Positions 1 through 8,746 of a stretch of DNA of 62,636 nucleotides are shown piece after piece. The position numbers and the translations under genes were made by a program. Within the stretch, counting starts at the first letter, position 1; the number at the start of each line of letters is the position of its first letter. The stretch is from Desertifilum tharense IPPAS B-1220 (GTDB lineage: Bacteria > Cyanobacteriota > Cyanobacteriia > Cyanobacteriales > Desertifilaceae): positions 1-62,636 of the forward strand of contig NZ_MJGC01000063.1 of assembly GCF_001746915.1 (NCBI RefSeq). The letters are read 5' to 3'. The notes beneath the pieces were generated by a model. It worked only from the letters and a program-made list of their open reading frames with translations. It was not told the origin of the DNA and did not search any database.

Positions 1-111
1 CGCGGTTCCCATCCCCCCATCCTCTTCTTCCCCAACCCCCAACTCCCAACTCCCAATTCCCTTCTTCCCCCCATCCCCCCACCTCCCCATCTCCCCACCC
101 TCTTCTCCCCT
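1..111. repeat. C/T-rich low-complexity repeat at the left window end
   Basis: Almost pure pyrimidine tract built from short CCCCAT, CCCAACTCCCAA and CTTCTTCCCC units, running to the ureF start. The right window end (62590-62636) carries related sequence on the opposite strand. Such tracts are typical dispersed repeats of filamentous cyanobacteria. No gene was seen in it. Confidence 0.7.
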
Positions 112-786
112 ATGAACCTAGACAAACTCCTCTACCTGCTACAACTGGCAAGTCCGGCGCTACCGATTGGGGCGTATAGTTATTCTGAGGGATTAGAGAT
201 ATTGGTCGAACAAGGGGTTATCTGCAATGAAAGCCAGTTGCAGGAGTGGATGGAACAGAGTTTATCCTATGGTTCGGTGCGTTTAGAAGCTGCGATCGCG
301 CTACGGGCAATTCATGCGACAATTAAGGGCGATCGCCAAGCCTTAAACGACTGGAATGATTGGAGTACGGCGACGAAGGAAACCTCAGAGTTACGTGCGG
401 CGAGTTGGCAGATGGGGCGATCGCTCTCTCGTCTGTTAATGGATATTCAACCTCAAATTGCCGATATTTTCCAGGCCTGCAAGCGGGATTGTAATTATTC
501 TATTGCTTATGGAATTGCAGCAGCTTATTGGGAGATTCCCCCTGATGCTGCTATTGTGGCTTATTTGCAGAGTTGGGCGACGAATTTAATGACGGCGGGT
601 GTTAAACTCATTCCCCTCGGACAAACGACGGGACAGCAATTGCTGTTAAACTTACATCCAACCCTACTGAGAGTCACTCCAGAAATTCTAACGCTCGCCG
701 ATGAGGAGTTGAGTAGCTTTAGCTGGGGGTTAAGCTTGGCGAGTATGGCGCACGAAACCCAGTATACTCGGTTATTTAGAAGCTAG
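112..786 (+). CDS. ureF: Urease accessory protein UreF
   Basis: UreF works with UreD and UreG to load nickel into apo-urease, and modulates the UreG GTPase during activation. The protein is 224 residues, normal for the family. It has the typical N-terminal stretch LLQLASPALPIGAYSYSEGL and an all-helical composition. ureG follows 11 bp downstream on the same strand, the usual ureF-ureG pairing. The urease subunits, ureD and ureE are not in the window and could lie beyond the left edge. The start is the first ATG after the repeat tract. Identification by family resemblance is confident. Confidence 0.95.
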   Translation: MNLDKLLYLLQLASPALPIGAYSYSEGLEILVEQGVICNESQLQEWMEQSLSYGSVRLEAAIALRAIHATIKGDRQALNDWNDWSTATKETSELRAASWQMGRSLSRLLMDIQPQIADIFQACKRDCNYSIAYGIAAAYWEIPPDAAIVAYLQSWATNLMTAGVKLIPLGQTTGQQLLLNLHPTLLRVTPEILTLADEELSSFSWGLSLASMAHETQYTRLFRS

Positions 787-797
787 TTTAACAGAGT

Positions 798-1391
798 ATG
801 AGTCCCCTTCGAGTTGGTATTGCAGGCCCTGTGGGTTCGGGAAAAACGGCGTTAGTCGATGCGTTGTGTAAGGCGATGCGCGATCGCTATTCGATTGCGG
901 TGGTGACGAATGATATCTATACTCAGGAAGACGCTCAGTTTTTAGTGCGATCGCAAGCACTCGATCGCGATCGCATTTTAGGGGTAGAAACGGGAGGCTG
1001 TCCCCATACCGCTATCCGCGAGGATGCTTCTATTAATCTTGTCGCCATTGAGCAACTAGAAGACCGTTTCCAAAATTTAGATTTAATGTTTGTGGAAAGC
1101 GGTGGCGATAATTTAGCGGCTACTTTTAGTCCAGAATTAGTCGATATCACCATTTATGTAATTGATGTGGCGGCTGGCGATAAAATTCCCCGTAAAGGCG
1201 GCCCCGGAATTACGAAATCGGATCTACTGGTTATTAATAAAATCGACCTTGCGCCAATGGTAGGAGCCAGTTTAGACGTAATGGATCGCGATGCTCAAAA
1301 GATGCGTGGCGATCGCCCTTTTGTGTTTACCAATCTCAAAACGCAAGAAGGTTTATCGCAGGTCGTAGATTTCATAATTCGCTATATTTAG
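798..1391 (+). CDS. ureG: Urease accessory GTPase UreG
   Basis: SIMIBI-class GTPase that supplies GTP hydrolysis and carries nickel during urease maturation in the cytoplasm. Visible motifs are the P-loop [11 protein letters not shown] near residues 10-20, the metal-binding Cys-Pro-His in [11 protein letters not shown], the conserved [17 protein letters not shown] segment and the G4 motif NKIDL. The length of 197 residues is close to the usual 200-205. It lies between ureF (11 bp upstream) and coaE, whose ATG directly follows the ureG stop codon, so the three are probably co-transcribed. Confidence 0.97.
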   Translation: MSPLRVGIAGPVGSGKTALVDALCKAMRDRYSIAVVTNDIYTQEDAQFLVRSQALDRDRILGVETGGCPHTAIREDASINLVAIEQLEDRFQNLDLMFVESGGDNLAATFSPELVDITIYVIDVAAGDKIPRKGGPGITKSDLLVINKIDLAPMVGASLDVMDRDAQKMRGDRPFVFTNLKTQEGLSQVVDFIIRYI

Positions 1392-1997
1392 ATGAGTAAA
1401 ATCGTGAATCAATCTAGGCGAATTATTGGCTTAACTGGAGGAATTGCTACCGGGAAAACGACTGTAGCAAATTATTTAGCCCAGATCCATCAACTTCCTG
1501 TATTTGATGCGGATATTTATGCCAGAGAAGCGGTTACGCCTGATTCTCCAGTTTTAGAACGTCTGGTTCAGCGCTATAGTCAGGATATTTTAGAAACAGA
1601 GGGTAGCTTAAATCGAGCGAAGTTAGCGAATATTATCTTTCACGATTCTAATGAGCGTCAATGGGTCGAACAACAGATTCACCCCGAAGTGCGATCGCGC
1701 TTTATTCAAAATATTGAAAATGCTCCTAAAAATGCCGGTTTAGTGTTAGTCATTCCTTTATTATTTGAAGCTCAAATGACTGATTTAGTAACTGAAATTT
1801 GGGTTGTTTATTGCAATTTTCAACAACAATTAGAACGTTTAATGCAGCGAAACACCTTAAGCTTAACTGAAGCCAAAGCAAGAATTGACGCTCAAATGTC
1901 AATCGAACAAAAGTGCCAACAAGCCCAAGTTATTTTAGACAATTCAACCACAATCGAAGCTCTATTTCAACAAATTGATTCAGCTTTAGTCGGTTAG
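1392..1997 (+). CDS. coaE: Dephospho-CoA kinase
   Basis: Catalyses the last step of coenzyme A synthesis, ATP-dependent phosphorylation of the 3'-hydroxyl of dephospho-CoA. The P-loop GLTGGIATGKTTVANYLA lies at about residues 14-31, followed by the family pattern DADIYAREAV and the conserved PLLFEAQM stretch of the lid region. The length of 201 residues is typical. The start codon abuts the ureG stop with no gap, which suggests translational coupling, although the pathway is unrelated to urease. Confidence 0.95.
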   Translation: MSKIVNQSRRIIGLTGGIATGKTTVANYLAQIHQLPVFDADIYAREAVTPDSPVLERLVQRYSQDILETEGSLNRAKLANIIFHDSNERQWVEQQIHPEVRSRFIQNIENAPKNAGLVLVIPLLFEAQMTDLVTEIWVVYCNFQQQLERLMQRNTLSLTEAKARIDAQMSIEQKCQQAQVILDNSTTIEALFQQIDSALVG

Positions 1998-2033
1998 AGA
2001 TTTGCGAAATTTAATCCACGCGGCGAGCTTTTT

Positions 2034-2360
2034 GTCAATTAATCAGGGCACATTTTTGGGATTCAAGATGTTGGGTTTCGTGCCTCAACCCAACCTACGC
2101 GGCGAGCTTTTTTTCAGTCAATCAGGGCGCATTTTTGGGATTCAAGATGTTGGGTTTCGTGCCTCAACCCAACCTACGCAGCGAGCTTTTTTTCAGTCAA
2201 TCAGGGCGCATCTTTGGGATTCAAGATGTTGGGTTTCGTGCCTCAACCCAACCTACGCGGCGAGCTTTTTTTTAGTCAATCAGGGCGCATTTTTGGGATT
2301 CAAGATGTTGGGTTTCGTGCCTCAACCCAACCTACGCGGCGAGCTTTTTTCGGGTAATCA
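2034..2360. repeat. Tandem repeat, four units of 79 bp, with palindromic core
   Basis: Four nearly identical units repeat with a period of exactly 79 bp: the core TTGGGTTTCGTGCCTCAACC starts at 2071, 2150, 2229 and 2308. Each core holds the inverted repeat TTGGGTT/AACCCAA and is followed by CCTACGCGGCGAGC, a T-run and a copy of CAATCAGGGCGCAT. Since 79 is not a multiple of 3, the open frame running through the array (2002-2394) changes its peptide with every unit and is not a convincing gene. A related core occurs twice at 26239 and 26323. Confidence 0.9.
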
Positions 2361-2379
2361 GAGGACATCTTTGAAATGC

Positions 2380-2415
2380 AAGTCCCCCTTGTAAAGGGGG
2401 ATTTAGGGGGATCGA
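2380..2415. repeat. Short dispersed G/C hairpin repeat
   Basis: CCCCCTT (2384-2390) and AAGGGGG form a tight hairpin, followed by ATTTAGGGGGATC. This resembles a hairpin repeat commonly dispersed in cyanobacterial genomes. It lies between the 79-bp array and the 3' end of the next minus-strand gene, and might also act as a weak terminator. Confidence 0.5.
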
Positions 2416-2432
2416 GTTATCCCTTGTAAGTG

Positions 2433-3017
2433 CTATCGTCTAGCGGTAGAAACAGCGCCCTCAAGCTGTGCGGTAGTAAAATGCACCCTCGCACAGTTTT
2501 GGCTGCTTAAACATAAGGTTTCCACGGCTAGGTTAGACCCATTCGTAATATCTGCATTGATCGTCACGATCTCGCCAGGAATAACATTGCGCGTGGCAAT
2601 TTCATTCCCATCGAGATAGACACTCACGCGACTGCGAGGACGGTTGGCATCCCGATCGATTACCCCAAATTGTAATTGAACTTCTGCGGCTCCGGTGGTA
2701 TTAATCCGACAAGTCACAGAAGCGGGATAAGCCGAAGACCAAGACACCATACTCATAACCGAAGTATAAAACTGTCGGCCGACAGAAATGTCTTGACGTT
2801 CTCGGATCGTCCGACCCGTTCCCGCACTCACGCAGGGGTTACTCAGCAAAAACACCGTTCTCTGGGGCGGTTGGGGCGTAGGAGACGGTTGCACCGTCGG
2901 TTGAGGTTGGGGCTGAGGTTGCTCCTGGGCTGTGGAGAGGGGAACGAAATTTGCACCCAGCGCTAATGCACTTGCGGTAGCAAACAAAAACATCCGAACC
3001 AAATTCGCGTGTTTCAT
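2433..3017 (-). CDS. Secreted hypothetical protein with Pro/Gln linker
   Basis: No family recognised. The 194-residue product begins with a signal peptide (positive KHANLVR, hydrophobic core, likely cleavage after STAQ near residue 31). A proline/glutamine-rich spacer of about 20 residues follows, then a domain of about 135 residues rich in beta-type sequence with four cysteines (SNPCVSAG, SVTCRI, ETLCLSSQNCARV) that could form two disulfides in the periplasm. It lies 56 bp downstream of tldD on the same strand and may be co-transcribed with it. Function unknown. Confidence 0.75.
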   Translation of the reverse strand: MKHANLVRMFLFATASALALGANFVPLSTAQEQPQPQPQPTVQPSPTPQPPQRTVFLLSNPCVSAGTGRTIRERQDISVGRQFYTSVMSMVSWSSAYPASVTCRINTTGAAEVQLQFGVIDRDANRPRSRVSVYLDGNEIATRNVIPGEIVTINADITNGSNLAVETLCLSSQNCARVHFTTAQLEGAVSTARR

Positions 3018-3073
3018 GAGGGGATTGACTATGAAGCAAAAGTAGCTTCGATCAGCTTATCCCAAGGATTGCG

Positions 3074-4474
3074 CTATTCCCCAGCTTCGCCCCCAACCAC
3101 GACATTTTTTATCCGCAAACTGGGGCCGCCGCAACCGACGGCTAAACCGCTTTGGCCGCCTTTTCCGCAACCGCCGGACTCATCCCAGTAGAAATCATCG
3201 CCAATGCCTTCGATATCCGCCAGGGTGGTGAACACGTTGCCAGAGAGGGTGACATCGCGCACGGGTTCGGCAATTTTACCATTGCGAATCATCCAAGCTT
3301 CCCCAGCGCTAAAGGTGAACATCTCGCCGTTGGTCATTCCGCCTAACCAGTTGCGAGCATAGACGCCTTCTTTAATCTCGCTGAATAAATCTTCTACGGG
3401 GGTTTGTCCGCGTTCGATCCAAGTGTTGGTCATGCGAACTAGGGGCGGATAGTGATAATTCAGACATCGAGCATTTCCGGTGGGTACTTCTCCGAGTTTT
3501 CCGGCGGTTTCTCGCGAGTGCAAGCGCCCGACTAAGACGCCATCTTTAATCAGTTGCGTGGTTGTGGCGGGCGTGCCTTCATCATCATAAAAATAGCTGC
3601 CTCGGTGGCCAGAAGGGGCAGCGCCGTCAAAGATTTGTAACTCTGGCGGGCCAAACCGTCGTCCAAGGGTCATGACTTCTAGGACATCGGGATTTTCGTA
3701 GACCATATCGGCTTCGGAAAGATGGCCAAAGGCTTCGTGAACGAATAACCCGGTCAAGATGGGATCGATGACGATGGTATAAATATCGCCTTTAACGGCG
3801 GGGAGGTGCAGGGCATCAACTGCGCGTTGGGCGGCGCTGCGGACTTGGGTATCGAGTCCTGTGAGGTCTTCGTAGGCTTTGCGCGATCCGGTGGTTTCTC
3901 GTCCGGTTTGGACGGTGGAACCGTTGCGGGCGGTGGCAGCAAACCGCATTTCGAGATCGACCCAAGATTGCTCAATTAGGGTGCCTTCTGAGGTGGCGAG
4001 GATGGCGCGTTGGGAGCTATCGTTATAGCGGACTGAAATGGTGGCAATGCGCGGATCGGTGCTGCGGAGAATTTCGGCATAGCGATCGCACAATTGTTTT
4101 TTCTGTGCGAGGGGAATTTGACGCGGATCGGTTCCGGTTAAGGGAAGCTGACAGATATCTTGGATCGCTTCGATGGGCGCAAGCAGGGTTTCTTCGTCCC
4201 CGACTAACCGGGCGGCGGCGATCGCTTCTTCGATCTGTTCTGCTAGGGTAGACAGTTGATTGAAGCTACTCATCCCCCAACCGCCTTTATAGCACGCCCG
4301 GACTTGTCCGCCGATGGAAATTCCTTCTGAAAGGGTTTCGACTTTATCGCCGCGCAATAAAATATCGGTTCCTTCTGCTTCTTCTAACCGAATGGCTAAG
4401 TAATCGACTTGGGAAGCATAGCGCTTAATTAAATCCGATAAAAGATTTTTGGCATCCGTCAGTAAGCTAGACAT
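3074..4474 (-). CDS. tldD: TldD family metalloprotease subunit
   Basis: TldD forms a heterodimer with TldE/PmbA that degrades unfolded peptides and processes some ribosomal peptides. The zinc motif HExxxH is present as HEAFGH at about residues 243-248 in VHEAFGHLSEADMVYENPD. The C-terminal GGMTNGEMFTFS and VRDVTLSGNVF segments also match the family. The length of 466 residues is normal for TldD. The non-catalytic partner TldE is not in the window. It sits between the TPS-CHAT gene upstream (72 bp) and the secreted hypothetical gene downstream. Confidence 0.93.
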   Translation of the reverse strand: MSSLLTDAKNLLSDLIKRYASQVDYLAIRLEEAEGTDILLRGDKVETLSEGISIGGQVRACYKGGWGMSSFNQLSTLAEQIEEAIAAARLVGDEETLLAPIEAIQDICQLPLTGTDPRQIPLAQKKQLCDRYAEILRSTDPRIATISVRYNDSSQRAILATSEGTLIEQSWVDLEMRFAATARNGSTVQTGRETTGSRKAYEDLTGLDTQVRSAAQRAVDALHLPAVKGDIYTIVIDPILTGLFVHEAFGHLSEADMVYENPDVLEVMTLGRRFGPPELQIFDGAAPSGHRGSYFYDDEGTPATTTQLIKDGVLVGRLHSRETAGKLGEVPTGNARCLNYHYPPLVRMTNTWIERGQTPVEDLFSEIKEGVYARNWLGGMTNGEMFTFSAGEAWMIRNGKIAEPVRDVTLSGNVFTTLADIEGIGDDFYWDESGGCGKGGQSGLAVGCGGPSLRIKNVVVGGEAGE

Positions 4475-4546
4475 AGGCTATGGGAGGAGCGTGAGAGACT
4501 GTTCCTATCTTACCGAGTCAAGGAACGGGAAATTAAAGCTGAAGCG

Positions 4547-7500
4547 TCACCAAGGGCTGCCAATCATGGTAAAAGCGGCCCAATAATAAGGATGGGAGAG
4601 ATTGCGATCGCTTAAAGTCCCGCTTTCTGGCGGTAGGGGGAGATTTGCGCCCGAACTTAACCCTACGACTTGGGCAGATTCTAAACGGACATCGCCTCGC
4701 AATAACGCTAACTGGGCGCGTCTGAGGGCTTCTGATTTAATCGGGGCGGTTTTGAGTTGTTGATAAAACTCGGTCATTAGCCCCAAAGTTCCCTCATCGC
4801 TAACATACCAGAGACTGGCGATCGCCGTTTTAACGCCCGCTTGGACGGCAAACCCGGCAAACCCTAACTCCGCATTGCGATCGCCTAATGCCATCCGACA
4901 TGCACTTAACACTAACAAATCTAAAGGCGGATTATCCCATCCCAGTTCGCGCAGTTGATCCAACCCCAGCCGCGTATCCCACAATTGAATATAGGAATTA
5001 CTCGGTTCTCCGGGTTGAAATTCGCCATGCGTTGCCAAATGCACAATTCCAAAAGGTTGTTGTTGGCGTTGGCGTTGCAGATTGGCTAGGGTAAATTGTT
5101 GATTTAAAAAGGCTTGCCCTTGCCATAAATTGGTAGCAATGGTTTTGACTTCCACAGGAACTGCCGGAAGGGGCGATTGTTCTTGAAATTCTGAAGCCCC
5201 CATTGCTAACACTTGGGCATTTTGGACGGAACTATAGCGCGTATCGACTAAGTTCAAACTGGGAACCAAACTGTGGCTATACTTTTCAATTAAAAACTGT
5301 TCGCCATCATGTAAGGCTGCAACGGGTAAAGAACGCAAGCCTGCATCCATTGAAAAGACTAAGGTATCAATCCCTCTGGCTGCAAGTTCGGCTTCTAAGG
5401 GTTGAATAATCCATTGGTGCAATTGTTGGGCGGATGGTAAATAGCTGGTAGTGCGCCGCTTGCGAGGATTAGTGATTTCTAGGTTGAGTTCTTGAATCTG
5501 ACTTAATACTGCTTCGCGAGTGGCTTCCGGTACGCTAACGTATACTGGAGAACCTGTGGGGGCTAGTAAGAGTAAGTTCAGTTGTTCTTCAGTCGAAAAG
5601 ACATAGATAATGGCAGGTTGAATGCCGAGTTCTGAAGCGATGGAACTTAGAACATTTTGGAGTTGTTCTAGAGATTCGATTTCTATGCCAAAGGTTTGAT
5701 TAAAGTATTGGTTTAATTCTTGGGTATACAGGGTTTCAATCTGGATAATTGCCCTAGCAATGTCGCCGTCAGCTAAACTCCGCCGAATTTCATTGCGTAA
5801 TAATTCTAGCAAGATTGGGCGATCTATCTCGCTAAGGGTTAAAGGTTGGCGATCGCTATCTTGAATTAAAGTCTGCAATTCTCTAGAAAGGCGCTGTTGT
5901 ACTTGGGTTGGAGGTGTCGGAGGGGTTGGAGGTGTCGGAGGTGTCGGAGGAGTTGGAGGGGTTGGAGGTGTCGGAGGTGTCGGAGGGGTTGGAGGGGGTG
6001 GAGGGGTTGGTGGGGTTGGAGGGGGTGGAGGAGTTGGAGGGGTTGGTGGAGTTGGAGGGGTTGGTGGGGTTGGAGGGGTTGGAGGTGTCGGAGGGGTTGG
6101 AGGGGTTGGAGGGGGTGGAGGGGTTGGAGGAGTTGGAGGAGTTGGAGGGGTTGGAGGGGTTGGAGGAGTTGGAGGGGTTGGAGGGGTTGGAGGTGTCGGC
6201 GGTAAACTGGTAGTCAGAATTTGAATATTGCTCTGAAAATAGCTTTCTAGGAAAGAGGCTAAAGGAAGAATTGCATTTTCTGGGCTAGTGGCGATCGCGC
6301 CTGCGGTACCATTGAGTTGAGGATCGCCAACCGTAAAGGGAATTTGTCTTTCTCCGCCCCCATGTTCGATGCGAATATTTCCCCCAGTGTCGCCACCTGC
6401 GGTTGAGAGGCTGACATTAAAGCCATTTCGATCTAAAAACGTTCCCGAAGCCCGCAACAATCCCGGCGTGCTAATTTGAATGCTATTGTTGCCAGTACCC
6501 GCGCTGCCACTTTGAGCATTAATTGCAGAAATATCAATATCGCCTAGCGCCCTTAAGGTGACAGACCCCCCCTGTCCGGTTTGCGAACTAGAATTAATTA
6601 AACCGGAAATTTGCAGGCTACCGTTGGTACTTTCAACGAAAATCGATCCGCCATTTCCCACATTAGAGCCACTATTAATATTGTTAATCAGGATATCTCC
6701 AGGGGCTGATAAAATAATAGGGCCTCCATTGGCTAACCCATTGGTTGTTCCTGATGTATTCAAATTATTAACGACAATACGACCTGGAGAAGAGGCTTGA
6801 ATTCCAGGGATAAAGGTTGTATTTCCGGAAGCTTGTTCGGGTGGAAGGTTAGGAACATCGCTAAGGGCTGCAACACCTGCCCGTAAAATGATTGCTTTTT
6901 CGGATTGCAATAAAGCACTATCTGGATCGTTACTGGGAACCGCCGCATCGGGTGCTGTAATCGTAATATTGCCGCCTGTAATGCTGCCTTGCGATTCAAT
7001 TTTTAAGGAAACTCCTGTATAATCGCCAAAGATAACATCGCCATTCGAGCGAATAATGGGATCGAACAGGCTAATAAATTCTCCTCCTTCACCTGTTAAG
7101 TTCAGAAGCTCAAAATTTCCCCCTGCTTGAAATTGAGCATCGCCTGAAATAATCCCGCCACTAATTAACCTTAAATTCCCGCCGCTGACAAAGGGAGTTT
7201 GCAGATGATTGAGGGCAAGAATATCAATCATTTGGTTGCCTTGAAGGATGAGATTTCCTCCAGCATTCGCCAGAAAAGACCGTTCTAAACCATCGCGAAT
7301 TTGAATAACTTGATTGGCAAATAAGGTTAAGTTTCCAGTGGTTTGAATGTGACTTTCACTGAGTTTCAAATGGTTGCTAGCCAAGAAATGGGCTGTTTGA
7401 GCAGCAACAGAACTGCGAGAAACGATTACATCTCCCCTTTCAATTAGAATGCCCGAACCTGTCAGTTGCACTTCCCCATTAGGAGTTAGGCTAAATTTGG

Positions 7501-8377
7501 TTGCATGGTTGCCTAAATGTCCGCCAGTTAATAGTTGAGGAAGGCTTAAAGGCGCGATTGAATTTGGATCTGAAGGCAGGGGGATTTCTAAACTTAGAAT
7601 ATGGTCTTTTTGACTAATTCTGACAACATTTTCCCCCGGAACCGCAATCAGATTAATTTCTCCTTGGGGCGCAGAAAGGTTCCCGGTACTGACAATAGTA
7701 CCGCCAATGAAGCTCAGATTTTGTCCGGGGGAAACGGCTAGATTTCCCTGATTAATAATGGTTCCGGTGGGCAATGCGTTAAAATGAAAAGCGGTAGGAT
7801 TGCCAACCAGATTGGCATAGGAATTAACGCCCGTTGCGGTAAACCCTTGGAGATTGCCAAAGCTGATTTGATGCGCCGTTGTTGCGGTAAAAGAACCGGG
7901 AACATTCAGTTGAGCATTTGGACCAAAAATCAGCCCTGCGGGATTCATTAAATAGAGATTGGCTGGGCTTCCCGTGACTTGAATTAAACCATTAATAATA
8001 GAAGGATCTCCCCCATTAATTCGCCCTAGAATATTGCGAACGTCTGGGGGGGATAAAAACAACGCGCTTTGATTGCGATCGAGATTAAATTGGGTAAAAC
8101 TATGGAAAAGGTTGCTGCGATCGCTAGAACGCCTCCCTCCGGTAATCTCAAAGCGATCGCCCTGTTGCCGATTAATCGTCCCCGTGCCATCATGGGCTGG
8201 AATAATCTGGGCGTAGGCTTGAGGTGAGATTAGACAAGCCACAACGGGTAAAGCCCCGAATTTAGCCGTCTGTTTGGCTAGGCGGTTCCAAAAGTCGCAA
8301 GGCGCGAATTGGGATAAAGCCATCCAAAGCGATGCACCCGCAGGAGTCTCAGTATTTTTACGGTAAGCTGATTTCAT
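4547..8377 (-). CDS. TPS-domain (FhaB-like) surface protein with C-terminal CHAT protease
   Basis: A 1276-residue mosaic. A long N-terminal signal region ends near AYAQ (about residue 57). A filamentous-haemagglutinin-type TPS secretion domain follows, with the hallmarks LFHSFTQFNL and NPAGLIFGPNAQLNVPGSF, then beta-helix-like repeats to about residue 700. A linker of about 33 Pro-Pro-Thr/Pro triplets spans residues 726-824. The C-terminus is a caspase-like CHAT domain with His in VHLATHGEF (about residue 1116) and Cys in LVLSACRMALGD (about residue 1157). TPS proteins need a TpsB/Omp85 pore for export, and none is in the window. Likely role: surface-exposed or released protease-adhesin. The catalytic dyad looks intact. 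Confidence 0.9.
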   Translation of the reverse strand: MKSAYRKNTETPAGASLWMALSQFAPCDFWNRLAKQTAKFGALPVVACLISPQAYAQIIPAHDGTGTINRQQGDRFEITGGRRSSDRSNLFHSFTQFNLDRNQSALFLSPPDVRNILGRINGGDPSIINGLIQVTGSPANLYLMNPAGLIFGPNAQLNVPGSFTATTAHQISFGNLQGFTATGVNSYANLVGNPTAFHFNALPTGTIINQGNLAVSPGQNLSFIGGTIVSTGNLSAPQGEINLIAVPGENVVRISQKDHILSLEIPLPSDPNSIAPLSLPQLLTGGHLGNHATKFSLTPNGEVQLTGSGILIERGDVIVSRSSVAAQTAHFLASNHLKLSESHIQTTGNLTLFANQVIQIRDGLERSFLANAGGNLILQGNQMIDILALNHLQTPFVSGGNLRLISGGIISGDAQFQAGGNFELLNLTGEGGEFISLFDPIIRSNGDVIFGDYTGVSLKIESQGSITGGNITITAPDAAVPSNDPDSALLQSEKAIILRAGVAALSDVPNLPPEQASGNTTFIPGIQASSPGRIVVNNLNTSGTTNGLANGGPIILSAPGDILINNINSGSNVGNGGSIFVESTNGSLQISGLINSSSQTGQGGSVTLRALGDIDISAINAQSGSAGTGNNSIQISTPGLLRASGTFLDRNGFNVSLSTAGGDTGGNIRIEHGGGERQIPFTVGDPQLNGTAGAIATSPENAILPLASFLESYFQSNIQILTTSLPPTPPTPPTPPTPPTPPTPPTPPTPPTPPPPPTPPTPPTPPTPPTPPTPPTPPTPPTPPPPPTPPTPPPPPTPPTPPTPPTPPTPPTPPTPPTPPTPPTQVQQRLSRELQTLIQDSDRQPLTLSEIDRPILLELLRNEIRRSLADGDIARAIIQIETLYTQELNQYFNQTFGIEIESLEQLQNVLSSIASELGIQPAIIYVFSTEEQLNLLLLAPTGSPVYVSVPEATREAVLSQIQELNLEITNPRKRRTTSYLPSAQQLHQWIIQPLEAELAARGIDTLVFSMDAGLRSLPVAALHDGEQFLIEKYSHSLVPSLNLVDTRYSSVQNAQVLAMGASEFQEQSPLPAVPVEVKTIATNLWQGQAFLNQQFTLANLQRQRQQQPFGIVHLATHGEFQPGEPSNSYIQLWDTRLGLDQLRELGWDNPPLDLLVLSACRMALGDRNAELGFAGFAVQAGVKTAIASLWYVSDEGTLGLMTEFYQQLKTAPIKSEALRRAQLALLRGDVRLESAQVVGLSSGANLPLPPESGTLSDRNLSHPYYWAAFTMIGSPW
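5905..6200. repeat. 9-bp tandem repeat encoding Pro-Pro-Thr linker
   Basis: About 33 copies of a 9-bp unit (GGAGGGGTT and one-base variants on the plus strand) encode the PPT/PPP linker of the minus-strand TPS-CHAT gene. Because the unit is 9 bp, gain or loss of copies keeps the reading frame, so variation would change linker length and not switch the gene off. Plus-strand open frames across this tract (Gly/Leu/Glu or Trp/Arg repeats) are artefacts of the repeat. Confidence 0.95.
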
Positions 8378-8746
8378 GCATTCCTGATCTAAATTCAGAC
8401 GGGAGGGTAGATGTAGATCGATCCTATTGCAGGAATTGAGGGCTGTAACCCCCCAAGTTGATGAACGCGAGTCGGGGATTTAGGGAGAAAATCCAAGCTA
8501 GACAAGCGTTTGAGGAAATTCTCACATTCATTCTCTGCTAGCGTTTTTTGAATGAGACTAAAATAGGGACAACTCAAAGGACTTCGTGCTAGAACAGAAT
8601 CTTAAGTTCGTGACTCCGTAGAAACTCGGAATGTGCGTTTGACAGAGAGCTGAAAGCCAAGTTCCATCTTAGGTTAAGCTGACTGTAGAAATACTCAGGG
8701 TTAAACTGAAATTCGGGTCTACCAAACACAGGGGATAGTCATACCA
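8378..8746. other. Intergenic region between divergent surface-protein genes
   Basis: 369 bp separate the TPS-CHAT gene (minus) from the RTX adhesin gene (plus), so both promoters should lie here. A 60-codon minus-strand frame (8395-8577) has no recognisable features. No clear operator, hairpin or RNA gene was seen. Confidence 0.5.

Noticed and set aside
2034..2360. Possible CRISPR array
   Set aside because: Units are almost identical along their full 79 bp, with no variable spacers and no cas genes nearby.
2002..2394. 130-codon open frame through the 79-bp repeats
   Set aside because: The unit length is not a multiple of three, so the same DNA is read in different phases; the peptide is a by-product of the repeat and has no family features.
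5897..6213. Plus-strand repeat proteins rich in Gly/Leu/Glu or Trp/Arg
   Set aside because: They are the reverse frames of the Pro-Pro-Thr linker in the well-supported minus-strand TPS-CHAT gene.
8395..8577. 60-codon minus-strand frame upstream of the TPS-CHAT gene
   Set aside because: No signal, motif or family resemblance; lies in the divergent promoter region.
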